Positions 1-7,584 of a stretch of DNA of 42,323 bases are shown in pieces. Position 1 is the first letter of the stretch; every line of letters starts with the position of its first letter. Source of the DNA: Phycisphaerales bacterium. Its GTDB lineage: Bacteria > Planctomycetota > Phycisphaerae > Phycisphaerales > UBA1924. A program made the translations under genes and the position numbers. The stretch lies in contig JADZER010000043.1 of assembly GCA_020850415.1 (NCBI GenBank), forward strand, positions 1-42,323, read 5' to 3'. Under the pieces are notes generated by a model. It was not told the DNA's origin, did no database searches, and worked only from the letters and a program-made list of their open reading frames with translations.

Positions 1-805
1 CGCTGGGGTTGTCGGCGTTGATCGTGCCGAGGTTGATGACGGCCTGCGTGCCGGTGCCCGTCGAAGTGATGTTGGAGGTGCTGCTGCCCGTGCCGCCGGT
101 GATCTGGGCGTTGGCGGCGATCGTGAGCGTCGAGCCGTCGGCGCCGGAGACGCGCACGGTGTGGGCCGCGGTGTTGTCGGCGATGAAGTCGATGGTGCCG
201 TTGGCGAAGGTCTGGGTGCCGCCGAAGTCGATCGTGTCGTTGGACTGGATGAGGATTGTGCCGTTGAGGGTGAGGCCGCCGGTAATGCTCAGGAAGCCGT
301 TGGCGCCGGAGCGGGCGAGGTCGCCGTTGACGGTGATGGGGCCGACGAGGGCGTTGTTGCCGCTGCTCGTGAAGCGGAGCTGCTGGCCGACCATGGTCCA
401 GGCGCCGCCGGAGAGCGAGCCGCCGCCGAGCGTCGTCGCGCCCTCCATGCTGGCGGTGGTGAGGAGCGAGAGCCTGCCGCCGGTGAAGTTGATCGTCTCG
501 CGGCTGACCAGGCTGTTGACCGAGCGGTTGCCGGTGGTGGCGGTGTACGAGATGGTCGGGGTGCCGGCAACATCGATGGTGACATCGTCCGCGGCGCCGG
601 GGATGGCGTCGGTGCTCCAGTTGACGGCGTCGTGCCAGCTGGTGCCGTCGCCGCCGCCGTCCCAGGAGATCGCGGCCAAGACGCGCCGGTCCTCGAGCGG
701 CTCCATGTGGATCGAACGCCCATCGCGCGGGCGGGCGGCGAGGCCCAGGGCACGCAGGACATCACGAACACGGCTGGACCGATCGGCGGGGTACTGAGAC
801 TGCAT
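1..805 (-). CDS. Planctomycete-type secreted beta-strand repeat protein, N-terminal part (C-terminus outside the window)
   Basis: The first 268 residues are present; the gene runs off the left edge. The start is taken at the ATG at 805, preceded by a purine-rich stretch (GAGAGAGGGAT). A basic N-terminal segment of about 33 residues leads into MEPLEDRRVLA, a motif seen at the start of many large extracellular planctomycete proteins. After it comes a W-rich segment (ISWDGGGDGTSWHDAVNW, then PGAADDVTID) and Gly/Thr/Asn-rich repeating beta strands such as GGSLSGGAWTM. This resembles autotransporter-associated beta-strand and other beta-helix surface proteins. No catalytic domain is visible in the part present. 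Role inferred: exported surface or extracellular structural protein. A second in-frame ATG at 706 lies inside the motif and is less likely. The long open frames on the other strand here are composition shadows. Confidence 0.8.
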   Translation of the reverse strand, partial: MQSQYPADRSSRVRDVLRALGLAARPRDGRSIHMEPLEDRRVLAAISWDGGGDGTSWHDAVNWSTDAIPGAADDVTIDVAGTPTISYTATTGNRSVNSLVSRETINFTGGRLSLLTTASMEGATTLGGGSLSGGAWTMVGQQLRFTSSGNNALVGPITVNGDLARSGANGFLSITGGLTLNGTILIQSNDTIDFGGTQTFANGTIDFIADNTAAHTVRVSGADGSTLTIAANAQITGGTGSSTSNITSTGTGTQAVINLGTINADNPS

Positions 806-847
806 GGGATCCCTCTCTCTTGCGAGCTCTCTCGGGCTCTGTCGGGC

Positions 848-955
848 GCTCTCGGGGGCGAATGCCCCGGGAGCCGGCCGCCTGGGAGCGTGCTCTCCTT
901 ACCGCGGCGCCACATAGCACCGACGGCAACGCTCCCGGGCGGACGAATAGCCCGG
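848..955 (-). promoter_or_regulatory. Candidate structured 5' leader of the secreted beta-strand protein
   Basis: In the leader of the minus-strand gene starting at 805, bases 879-891 and 929-941 form a 13-position inverted repeat with 12 complementary pairs, enclosing a 37-base loop. That loop can form its own stem (GGTGC with GCGCC). Between this and the start codon, 848-874 forms a second hairpin (GGGGC, loop, GCCCC, plus an outer CTC/GAG). A CCCGGG at 951-956 could pair alternatively with the CCCGGG at 934-939. It matches no riboswitch class I can recall. GC-rich DNA forms stems by chance, so this is only a candidate. Confidence 0.3.
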
Positions 956-1021
956 GCCGAGTTTAGCGGCCGGTGCGGGCGGAGGAAAGTGATATCCGGG
1001 AGCTCTGCGTCGCGGCGTGGC

Positions 1022-2176
1022 CTATCGCCAATCCAACCCTTCCGGGAGAGAATTGAGGTTGCGGCAGCCGTTGGCATTCACGATCACCATGTCCTCAACT
1101 CGGACGCCGCCGAGGGCCTTCGAGTAGAGGCCGGGCTCGATGGTGAGGGCATCGCCGACGACCAGGGTGGGGCCGGCGCGGTCGAGGAGCGGGGGCTCGT
1201 GGACCTCGAGGCCGATGCCGTGGCCGGTGCCGTGGGGCATGCAGGCCAGCGTGTCGGGGGCGTCGGGCGCCGGCTGCCCCATGTGGTAGCCGCGGGCGGT
1301 GAGGACGCGGGCGGTCGCGCCGTGGACCTGCTCGCCGGTGACGCCGGCGCGGGTGGCGGCGATGGCGGCGGCCTTGGCCTCGACGACGGCGCCGTGCATG
1401 GCGCGGATCGCGTCGGGGACCTCGCCGTGGACGACGGTGCGGGTGCAGTCGCCGTTGTAGAGGGTGGTCTTGTTGAGGGGGAAAATGTCGACGATGACGG
1501 ACTGGCCGGTCTTGATGAGGCCGTGGCCGTGGTTGTGGCAGTCGCCGCCCTCGGGGCCGGGGGCGACGATGGCGTCGGGGTTGGCGTAGCCGATCTCGAG
1601 GAGCCAGATGTCGATGAGGGCCCGCATGCGCTCGGCGGTGAGCGGGGCGCCGTCGTGCTGGAGGACGCCGGCGCGGTCGGCGGGGGCGCGGGCGATGAGG
1701 CGGCAGGCGCGCTCCATGACGGTCTCGGTATCGCGCTGGGCCTTGGCGAGGTGCGCGACCTCCTGCTCGTCCTTGGCGCGCCGGTTCAGGACGCCCTTGT
1801 CGGGGTCGTAGTCCAGCGCGATCCCCGCGCGCTGGATGTGGTGGGCGTAGATGAAGGGGAGCGAACGGTCGGTGACGACGCGGGTGATCTTGTGGCGACG
1901 GAGGAACTCAACGACGCCCTGGGCGCTGCCGGTCTCGCGGTCGCCGGAGAGCCCGGTGGCGGGGGCGACATCGGCGTAGCCGAGCACCTTGTCGGCGCGG
2001 GCGTGCTGCTTGGCCCGGTCCATCTCGATCTCGCGGAGGATGAGGGTCCGGTGCGTCTTGCCGTCTTGGCCGGCGATCTCGATGAGCGCGGCGGGGTCGC
2101 CGACATTGAAGCGGATGGCGTGGTAGAGGATGGCGTTCTTGGAAGGGATGCCGGCGGTGAGTGTGGCGGTGGTCAT
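1022..2176 (-). CDS. M24 family metallopeptidase (Xaa-Pro aminopeptidase-like)
   Basis: Protein of 384 residues with the pita-bread fold of the M24 family, which removes N-terminal residues before proline or splits related amide bonds using two metal ions. All five expected ligands are visible: D230 (VIVDIFP), D243 (NGDCTRT), H319 in PHGTGHGIGLEVHE, E347 (TIEPGLY) and E361 (GVRVEDM). The N-terminal third is the creatinase-like substrate domain. There is no signal peptide, so it should be cytoplasmic. The ATG at 2176 lacks a strong ribosome site. It is a single gene, with no obvious operon partner. Methionine aminopeptidase is unlikely because of the N-terminal domain; the exact substrate cannot be told from sequence. 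Confidence 0.9.
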   Translation of the reverse strand: MTTATLTAGIPSKNAILYHAIRFNVGDPAALIEIAGQDGKTHRTLILREIEMDRAKQHARADKVLGYADVAPATGLSGDRETGSAQGVVEFLRRHKITRVVTDRSLPFIYAHHIQRAGIALDYDPDKGVLNRRAKDEQEVAHLAKAQRDTETVMERACRLIARAPADRAGVLQHDGAPLTAERMRALIDIWLLEIGYANPDAIVAPGPEGGDCHNHGHGLIKTGQSVIVDIFPLNKTTLYNGDCTRTVVHGEVPDAIRAMHGAVVEAKAAAIAATRAGVTGEQVHGATARVLTARGYHMGQPAPDAPDTLACMPHGTGHGIGLEVHEPPLLDRAGPTLVVGDALTIEPGLYSKALGGVRVEDMVIVNANGCRNLNSLPEGLDWR

Positions 2177-2244
2177 GGGGAATGGTACGCCGGGGGGTTG
2201 GGCCGCAGAGCACGCAGATCTTCGTGGAAGGGCTGGCAGGTTGG

Positions 2245-2346
2245 CCGCGGATGAACGCGGATGGACGCGGATGAGGTCGGGCTTGCGCGTGCCTGACCCA
2301 AGGAGATTCCCTGTTTCGATCCGCGCTCATCCGCGTGAATCCGCGG
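2245..2346. repeat. Intergenic inverted repeat built from 10-bp units
   Basis: Between two minus-strand genes, 2245-2270 reads CCGCGGATGAACGCGGATGG and onward, a tandem of the 10-bp unit GAACGCGGAT. The stretch 2321-2346 is its reverse complement at 22 of 26 positions. The 50-base spacer has no gene. The element could form a large hairpin or cruciform. I recall similar strings between planctomycete genes, but its function is unknown. Confidence 0.7.
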
Positions 2347-2395
2347 CTGGATCGCCGGCTCGCTCGGCGGAACTCTGCGTCCCCGGCGGTGAGAC

Positions 2396-3454
2396 TCAGA
2401 ACTTCGCGGCGGTGAATGCCTTGGCGACCTCGTCGCGGACCCAGGTGTTCGCCCGCTGGTTCCGGTCCTCATAGAAGGTCCAGAGCTCGAACCAGTACGA
2501 ACGGAACCGGTGCTCGCCGAAGGGCTCGTAGTGCCGGGCGAGGCGCTTGGTGATCGCGCCGTCGGTGCCTTTCATCCCCAGGATCGTCTTCCCGTGGCGG
2601 ATGCTCTCGGTGTCGATCGCCAGGCGCGAGTAGCGCCCGAGCAGCATCATGATGTTGCCCGCGGCGTAGGGGCCGATCCCGGGGAGGGTCTTTAAGAACT
2701 TGAACACCTCGTCGTCGGGCGTGGCCTGGTCGGCGAGGTAGGCCTCGTTGACCTCCGGCGGCTTGCCGGCGCGGGGGCAGAAGAGCCGGGCGAGCTCGAC
2801 CATGCGCCGGTCGCGGTAGCCGACGCGGCAGCGGGCGCGGAGCGTGCCGGGCCGGGTGCGGGCGAGCTTCTGGGGCGTGGGGAACGCCCCGCGCCGGCCG
2901 AGCACCTCGCACAATCGCAGGTTCATGTTCACCGTGCTCGGCCAGGCGACATTGCAGCTCGTGACGGTCTTGACGACATCCTCGAAGAAGGTCGGCGAGC
3001 GGAACAGGCGGCAGTGGCCGCTCGGGGCCCAGCGCGGGTCCACGGCGTGGAACCCGGCGGCGTGGTCGGCGTCCTCGTCGAGGCGGAGCATGCGGGTGAT
3101 CTGGACGCGGGCCTCGGCCTGCTCCTCGCGGGTGAGGGTCCGGTCGAAGCGGCAGGTGAGCGCAGCGCCCGGCTTGTGGGGGAACACCCCGCGCCCGTCG
3201 CGCACGCTGGGGGCCGGCTTGCCCTCGATGCGGGTCGCGCCGCGGGGGAGCGGCTCGTAGGTGCGCGGCTCGCCGGGCTTGAAGGGCGGGGAGATCCGCA
3301 CCGCGGCCGGTCCGCCTGCGAGGTCGAGCATGCGGTAGAGGGTCTGCGTGGGGACATGCCAGAGGTTGGGGGCGAGGACGAAGTAGCCGTAGGAGCAGAC
3401 ATCGCGGCTGAGCAGGTAGTCGGCGGGGGGTCGGAGCGTGAGCGTGGTGGGCAT
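2396..3454 (-). CDS. HhH-GPD DNA glycosylase (AlkA/OGG-like base excision repair)
   Basis: A 352-residue protein starting at the ATG at 3454 (MPTTLTLRPP). The open frame extends further upstream, but that part is low-complexity and overlaps the divergent cupin gene. The C-terminal half carries a helix-hairpin-helix at 257-266 (LPGIGPYAAG) followed by the catalytic aspartate D281 in LAIDTES, as in AlkA, OGG1 and EndoIII relatives. The position that is lysine in bifunctional OGG1 is Tyr here, so a monofunctional glycosylase is expected. No C-terminal four-cysteine iron-sulfur cluster is visible. The N-terminal 150 residues resemble the OGG/AlkA beta domain that precedes the catalytic core. It should remove damaged bases such as 3-methyladenine from DNA; the lesion preferred is not clear. 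Transcribed divergently from the cupin gene. Confidence 0.82.
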   Translation of the reverse strand: MPTTLTLRPPADYLLSRDVCSYGYFVLAPNLWHVPTQTLYRMLDLAGGPAAVRISPPFKPGEPRTYEPLPRGATRIEGKPAPSVRDGRGVFPHKPGAALTCRFDRTLTREEQAEARVQITRMLRLDEDADHAAGFHAVDPRWAPSGHCRLFRSPTFFEDVVKTVTSCNVAWPSTVNMNLRLCEVLGRRGAFPTPQKLARTRPGTLRARCRVGYRDRRMVELARLFCPRAGKPPEVNEAYLADQATPDDEVFKFLKTLPGIGPYAAGNIMMLLGRYSRLAIDTESIRHGKTILGMKGTDGAITKRLARHYEPFGEHRFRSYWFELWTFYEDRNQRANTWVRDEVAKAFTAAKF

Positions 3455-3483
3455 GGGGGCGAGTGTAGGGGGAGAGCAAAGGC

Positions 3484-3515
3484 GGAAGGATGAAGGAGGA
3501 AGGAGGAAGGATGAG
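3484..3515. repeat. Short purine tract of GAAGGA/GGAGGA units
   Basis: The intergenic stretch upstream of the cupin gene is a nearly pure purine run of 6- and 7-base units (GAAGGAT, GAAGGAG, GAAGGAG, GAAGGAT). It is simple sequence of a kind I recall from planctomycete intergenic DNA. No binding site can be assigned. Confidence 0.5.
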
Positions 3516-3563
3516 CCGCAGGGGGGTGGTGTGGGGTGTGGGGTGGCGCGATACGATGCGGGC

Positions 3564-3953
3564 ATGGATGTGGTGAGCCTGGAGCGCGGGTTCGGGAGCT
3601 TTTCTGAGCACTGGTCGCCCCGCGTGGCGGCGGGGCTGAACGGGCAGGAGGTCAAGCTCGCCAAGCTGCTCGGCGAGTTCGTCTGGCACCACCACGAGGC
3701 GGAGGACGAGCTGTTCCTGGTGCACAAGGGCGTGCTGCGGATGCGGTACCGGGACCGGCGTGGGGATGCGTCGAGCGAGCGCGAGGTGGTGGTGCGGGCC
3801 GGGGAGTTTGTCGTCGTGCCGCGGGGTGTCGAGCACCGGCCCTGCGCGGACCAGGAGGTCGAGGTGGTGCTGTTCGAGCCGGCCTCGACGCTGAACACGG
3901 GCAATGTGCGGGACGAGCGGACGGTGGAGCGGCCCGCGCGGCTGCGGGGCTGA
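3564..3953 (+). CDS. Single-domain cupin protein
   Basis: A 129-residue protein starting at the ATG at 3564, about 20 bp after the end of a GGTGTGGG-rich stretch. Cupin motif 1 is WHHHEAEDELFLV (residues 41-53), giving the histidines and glutamate that normally hold a metal. Motif 2 is PRGVEHRP with H91. The fold is the small beta barrel of the mannose-6-phosphate isomerase-like cupins. There is no other domain and no signal peptide. It ends 13 bp before the alpha/beta hydrolase gene and probably shares its transcript. Substrate unknown; small cupins of this type range from sugar isomerases to dioxygenases and sensors. Confidence 0.85.
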   Translation: MDVVSLERGFGSFSEHWSPRVAAGLNGQEVKLAKLLGEFVWHHHEAEDELFLVHKGVLRMRYRDRRGDASSEREVVVRAGEFVVVPRGVEHRPCADQEVEVVLFEPASTLNTGNVRDERTVERPARLRG

Positions 3954-3966
3954 GGAGGAGGTCGTG

Positions 3967-4824
3967 ATGTCGATGCGAACGGCGCTGTTGACGGGTGCGG
4001 TGTGTGTCGCGGTGTTCGCGCCGTGGGGTTGGGGGCAGGACGGGGACCCGGCGTCGGCGCCGGCGCAGCAGGAGGAGAGCGCGGTGTATGCACGGGGCTC
4101 GGTGACGGTGGAGGGCGTGGCGTACCCGTACCTGCTGCTGGCGCCGCCGGAGGGCGCGGAGGCCCCGGCGGACGGCTGGCCGCTGGTGGTGTTCCTGCAC
4201 GGGGCGGGGGAGCGCGGCACGGACAACGAGGCGCAGGCCCGGCACTTCCCGGAGCGCATGGCCGGCGCCGACTATCGCGGGCGGTTCGGCTGCTACCTGC
4301 TGGCGGTGCAGTGCCCGGGGGATGATCGCTGGGCCTCGTTCGACTGGCGGAGCGCGGAGCGGCAGAGCCAGGCCGAGGAGCCCACGGCGCCGATGAGCGC
4401 GGTGATGGAGGAGATCCGGGCCCTCGTCGCCGAGCGCGACATCGACCTGCGCCGGATCTACCTCACGGGCCTCTCGATGGGTGGCTTCGGCTCATGGGAC
4501 CTGGCCGCACGGAAGCCGGAGTGGTTCGCGGCGGTCGTGCCGGTCTGCGGCGGAGGCGACCCCGGGGCGGCGGGGGCCTACAAGGGCCTCCCGATCTGGG
4601 CGTGGCACGACGCGGAAGACCCGGTGGTGCCGGTGCTGCTCACGCGCAAGATGGTCGACGCGGCGCGCGGGGCCGGGGCCGAGGTCAAGTACGACGAGGT
4701 GACCGGGTACGGGCACGCGAGCTGGGTCGCGGCATACGAGGCGGACAAGGCGCCGGCGTGGATGTTCGAGCAGCGCCGGGAGGAGCCGGCGGCGGAGTTG
4801 GTGGCGTTGCGAGAGAAGCCGTAG
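3967..4824 (+). CDS. Secreted alpha/beta hydrolase (phospholipase/carboxylesterase or PHB-depolymerase-like)
   Basis: A 285-residue protein with an N-terminal signal peptide (hydrophobic residues 5-22, cleavage likely near WGQDG). The start at 3967 sits after a clear GAGGAGG ribosome site. The hydrolase core shows the oxyanion segment VVFLHGAGERG (74-84), the nucleophile elbow GLSMGG with S170, D218 in DAEDPVVP and H250 in GYGHASW, a complete Ser-Asp-His triad. It should cleave an ester or peptide outside the cytoplasm. The family includes secreted feruloyl and acetyl esterases, polyhydroxybutyrate depolymerases and prolyl oligopeptidases, and the sequence does not separate them. It follows the cupin gene by 13 bp. 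Confidence 0.85.
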   Translation: MSMRTALLTGAVCVAVFAPWGWGQDGDPASAPAQQEESAVYARGSVTVEGVAYPYLLLAPPEGAEAPADGWPLVVFLHGAGERGTDNEAQARHFPERMAGADYRGRFGCYLLAVQCPGDDRWASFDWRSAERQSQAEEPTAPMSAVMEEIRALVAERDIDLRRIYLTGLSMGGFGSWDLAARKPEWFAAVVPVCGGGDPGAAGAYKGLPIWAWHDAEDPVVPVLLTRKMVDAARGAGAEVKYDEVTGYGHASWVAAYEADKAPAWMFEQRREEPAAELVALREKP

Positions 4825-4826
4825 CG

Positions 4827-6884
4827 CTACCGGCGCTGTACCCAGAGGAAGTCGATCCCGATCGTCCGGCCCGGCTCGCCGACGAACTCGGCGTGAAGGG
4901 TGTGCTCGCCCGCCTCGAGCCGCTGGGCGGCCAGCTCGACGCGGCGCAGGATCGTGCGGGCCGGGGCGTGCAGGTCGATCTCGGCCGCGCCCTCATCCTG
5001 GTCGTCCAGCCACAGGCGGACGCGCCCCGACTCGCCGCTCAGCTGGGCGCAGTAGCCGACGGTGTATTCGGCGGCCTCGCCCACGGTGAATGGGAAGGAG
5101 AGGCGGTCGCCGGCGGCGGAGGGGCGCCAGATCGCCGCGCCCCCGCCCGAGTAGAGGTTGCCGCGGGCGGCGGAGACACCCGCGTGGGACCGCAGGGCGG
5201 TCTCCGCTTCGAGGAAGGTGCTGTTGCGGGCGCCGCCCTCGGCGCGGGCGCTCCAGGCGGGGAGTTCCAGCGGGCGGACATCGTCGGGCGTGATGCGGGT
5301 GATGTCGTCGATGAGGCCGGGCGCGGCGTAGTGGTAGCCGACGCGGGCGTAGGAGTAGCCGGGGGTGACGCGGTGGGGCCAGAGCTCCATGTAGAACGCG
5401 ATGGAGTCGTGGAAGGGCAGGCTGTCGACGATGTGCCAGCGGTGGTTGGTGACGAAGCCGCGGTTGCCGGGGCCGTCGTTGCGGGGCTGGCCGCAGTAGG
5501 CGAAGCCGAAGATGTCGGGGATGGACCAGGCGTAGTTGTAGTAGTCCTCGGAGCCCGTGCCGTAGGTGCTGGGGGCGGTGTCGTCGTCGATGAAGATCTT
5601 CTCGTCGCCCTCGCCCCACCAGCCGCCGCCGGGGGTGGGGACATCGGTGGGGTTGAGCATGATGCTCGAGGAGCCGACATAGCGGCCCCTGCCGCGGGCG
5701 AGGAGGAACGGGATGTCCTGCGGGTTCTGGGGGTCTCCGACGAGGCCGTGGTCGACGCGCCAGCGGGCGCGGAAGTGCATGGAGCGGTCGGTCCAGTCCC
5801 AGGGCGTGCGTGCGGCCGAGCCGGCGACGGCGACCGGCTGCCCGCCGAGGTTGACCGCGCGGAGCGTGGCGGCGCGGGCGAAGGGCATGACGAAGCGGCA
5901 GGTCATCGTGCCGTCGGGCTCGACCGTGAAGGGGACCGAGTCGAAGGGGTTGACGCCCGGGCCGGCGCCGAAGAAGTCGCCGATGGGCGCCTGGACCTGG
6001 GCGTCCTGGGCGCCGTCGAAGGAGATGCAGAGGAGCGTCTGGCGCAGGGCCAGGTCGAGGTTCTCGGCCCGAACGCGGAGCGTGAGGCGGGCGATCGCGC
6101 CGGGGCCGTCCCCGAGCACGAGCAGGTCGGCCGCGGCCCCGGGGCCGACCGTCGCGTCGATCGGCAGCTCGACGCCCCCGGCCGGCGGCATGCGGGAGCC
6201 GGGCGCCGCGAGCGCGGCGCTGGTCTCGCGGATGGTCTCGATCGACGCGGCCAGATCATCCGGCGCAAAGGTCTCGATCTCCGCGCCGGCCTCGTAGACC
6301 CGGGCCTGCACCTCGTAGAAGTGCACCTGCTTGAGGTCGCCGGTCCACACGATGCGGCAGCGCTCCGCGAAGGGCATGGGGCAGTACGAGGCGTTCTGCT
6401 GGTTGAACGAGCCGTTGAAGACGGCGGGATCGACGCCGACGGCGGCGCCGAGGACATCGAACGGGCGCCGGAGGAAGTCATCGGCGCTGCCGTCGAAGAC
6501 CGCCCGGCCGTCGAGCTCCATGCGGATCCGCCCGTTGATGGCGGCGGTCCAGCAGCGGACCACCGCGCCGGGGGACTGGATGTCGCAGATGAGATACTCG
6601 CCGACGCCGTCCTCCCCCGGCTCGCGGAGCACGGCCTCGAACGCGGGGATCGGCTCGTTGCCGAAGCCGTCGGCGTTGGAGTACCAGCCGGGCTCCCCGG
6701 GCAGCGTGCTGCGCCGGTCGAACGACGAGAACTGGACGGTCTTGAACGCCGGGTCGGGGAACGCGGCGAGGGCGTGCATGTCGGTCATCTCGCGGATGAG
6801 CGACTCGGTGGTGACGGGCTGGGCGGTGAGCAGCGCCGGCGCGGCGCACGCGAGTGCGCCGGCGAGTCGTGTGAGGTAGTGCAT
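4827..6884 (-). CDS. Secreted GH172/DUF2961 family glycoside hydrolase
   Basis: A 685-residue protein starting at the ATG at 6884 behind AAAGGAG. Residues 1-21 are a signal peptide ending TAQP. The DUF2961 core is clear: DRRSTLPGEPGWYSN (56-70), GAVVRCWTA (106-114), FNGSFNQQNASYCPMP (156-171) and GWWGEGDEKIF (421-431). It then shows GTGSEDYYNYAW (442-453) and E500 in FYMELWPHR. E425 and E446 lie 21 residues apart, which is the spacing I recall for the catalytic glutamate pair of a characterised GH172 enzyme. Family members act on alpha-linked fructo- and arabinofuranosides. Residues of about 555-685 form a beta-sandwich, probably carbohydrate-binding. The gene is convergent with the hydrolase upstream, 2 bp from its stop. 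Confidence 0.85.
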   Translation of the reverse strand: MHYLTRLAGALACAAPALLTAQPVTTESLIREMTDMHALAAFPDPAFKTVQFSSFDRRSTLPGEPGWYSNADGFGNEPIPAFEAVLREPGEDGVGEYLICDIQSPGAVVRCWTAAINGRIRMELDGRAVFDGSADDFLRRPFDVLGAAVGVDPAVFNGSFNQQNASYCPMPFAERCRIVWTGDLKQVHFYEVQARVYEAGAEIETFAPDDLAASIETIRETSAALAAPGSRMPPAGGVELPIDATVGPGAAADLLVLGDGPGAIARLTLRVRAENLDLALRQTLLCISFDGAQDAQVQAPIGDFFGAGPGVNPFDSVPFTVEPDGTMTCRFVMPFARAATLRAVNLGGQPVAVAGSAARTPWDWTDRSMHFRARWRVDHGLVGDPQNPQDIPFLLARGRGRYVGSSSIMLNPTDVPTPGGGWWGEGDEKIFIDDDTAPSTYGTGSEDYYNYAWSIPDIFGFAYCGQPRNDGPGNRGFVTNHRWHIVDSLPFHDSIAFYMELWPHRVTPGYSYARVGYHYAAPGLIDDITRITPDDVRPLELPAWSARAEGGARNSTFLEAETALRSHAGVSAARGNLYSGGGAAIWRPSAAGDRLSFPFTVGEAAEYTVGYCAQLSGESGRVRLWLDDQDEGAAEIDLHAPARTILRRVELAAQRLEAGEHTLHAEFVGEPGRTIGIDFLWVQRR

Positions 6885-6937
6885 CGTGGGCTCCTTTCGA
6901 CGGCGCACTCTACCGCGCGCCGGGGTTGGCCGGGGGG

Positions 6938-7324
6938 TCACCACGCCCCCCCACCGCCGCCGCCGAGCAGGTCCAGCGGGAAGGCCGGGCGGGAGAGCGG
7001 TCGGAGGGCCAGGGCCAGCAGGGCGAGCTCGTGGTCGTCGCCGGCGAGGCGGTTGGCGCGGAGGGTGTTGCAGGCGGTGCAACGGTGGATGATCGCCCAC
7101 TCGCCGTCGGGGCGGACCTCGATCCCGATGGGCTCCATCGGCGCGCGGCAGGGGCTCTGCCGGTCGCCGGGCTCGATGTCCAGGTGGCGGGACCACAGGC
7201 AGGCGGGGCAGTGGTTGCGGTGCTTGGTGCCGTAGGAGGACAGGGGCACCTCCCGGCGGCAGCGGATGCAGGTGAAGGAGTCGCGCTCGCGGCGCGGGGA
7301 GCGGGAGTCTTGATGTCGGGGCAT
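6938..7324 (-). CDS. RNHCP domain zinc-ribbon protein
   Basis: A 128-residue protein starting at the ATG at 7324. It carries the family signature RNHCPACLWSRHLD (36-49) after a CIRC pair (C19, C22), with C59 in PGDRQSPC and a further CTAC pair at C82 and C85. These cysteines probably bind zinc. The RNHCP family is defined by sequence only and has no known function; a nucleic-acid-binding role is often guessed. The first 15 residues are basic and the last 20 are low-complexity glycine. It lies 53 bp upstream of the GH172 gene on the same strand, so the two may share a transcript, though there is no evident functional link. Confidence 0.8.
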   Translation of the reverse strand: MPRHQDSRSPRRERDSFTCIRCRREVPLSSYGTKHRNHCPACLWSRHLDIEPGDRQSPCRAPMEPIGIEVRPDGEWAIIHRCTACNTLRANRLAGDDHELALLALALRPLSRPAFPLDLLGGGGGGAW

Positions 7325-7584
7325 TGGGGTGTCCGTAGAGCGACCGGCGATCGCGCTCGGTCGGCGTGGCGAAAGGGGCTCGGAGTGGTCGGGAGAGGTT
7401 CGTCGCGTGGCGCGGGCCGGGTCCGAGACTGGGGCCGGCATCCGGGATGAGACCGCTCGCGCCGTCACGCGGTGCGTGGGCGCGGGATCACCCGGAGGGG
7501 TGCGGGGCGACGATTAGAGGGCAATGGTCTTGAACATCAGTGCGCAGTATCGGCCGGACGCGCCCGCGTGTCAAGCCCGGACCG

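Noticed and set aside
161..2254. Long open frame on the plus strand opposite the secreted protein and M24 peptidase
   Set aside because: Gly/Ala/Val/Arg/Asp-rich translation with no domain; it lies antisense to two well-supported genes and results from high GC.
3455..4093. Longer version of the HhH-GPD glycosylase starting at 4093
   Set aside because: The extra N-terminus is low-complexity Pro/Ser/Thr and antisense to the cupin and hydrolase genes; the ATG at 3454 starts the recognisable domain.
4494..7235. 913-codon plus-strand frame
   Set aside because: Antisense to the GH172 gene, low-complexity composition, no start context.
7325..7584. Possible tRNA or small RNA in the gap upstream of the RNHCP gene
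   Set aside because: No cloverleaf or terminator could be drawn; sequence is GC-rich without a convincing structure.
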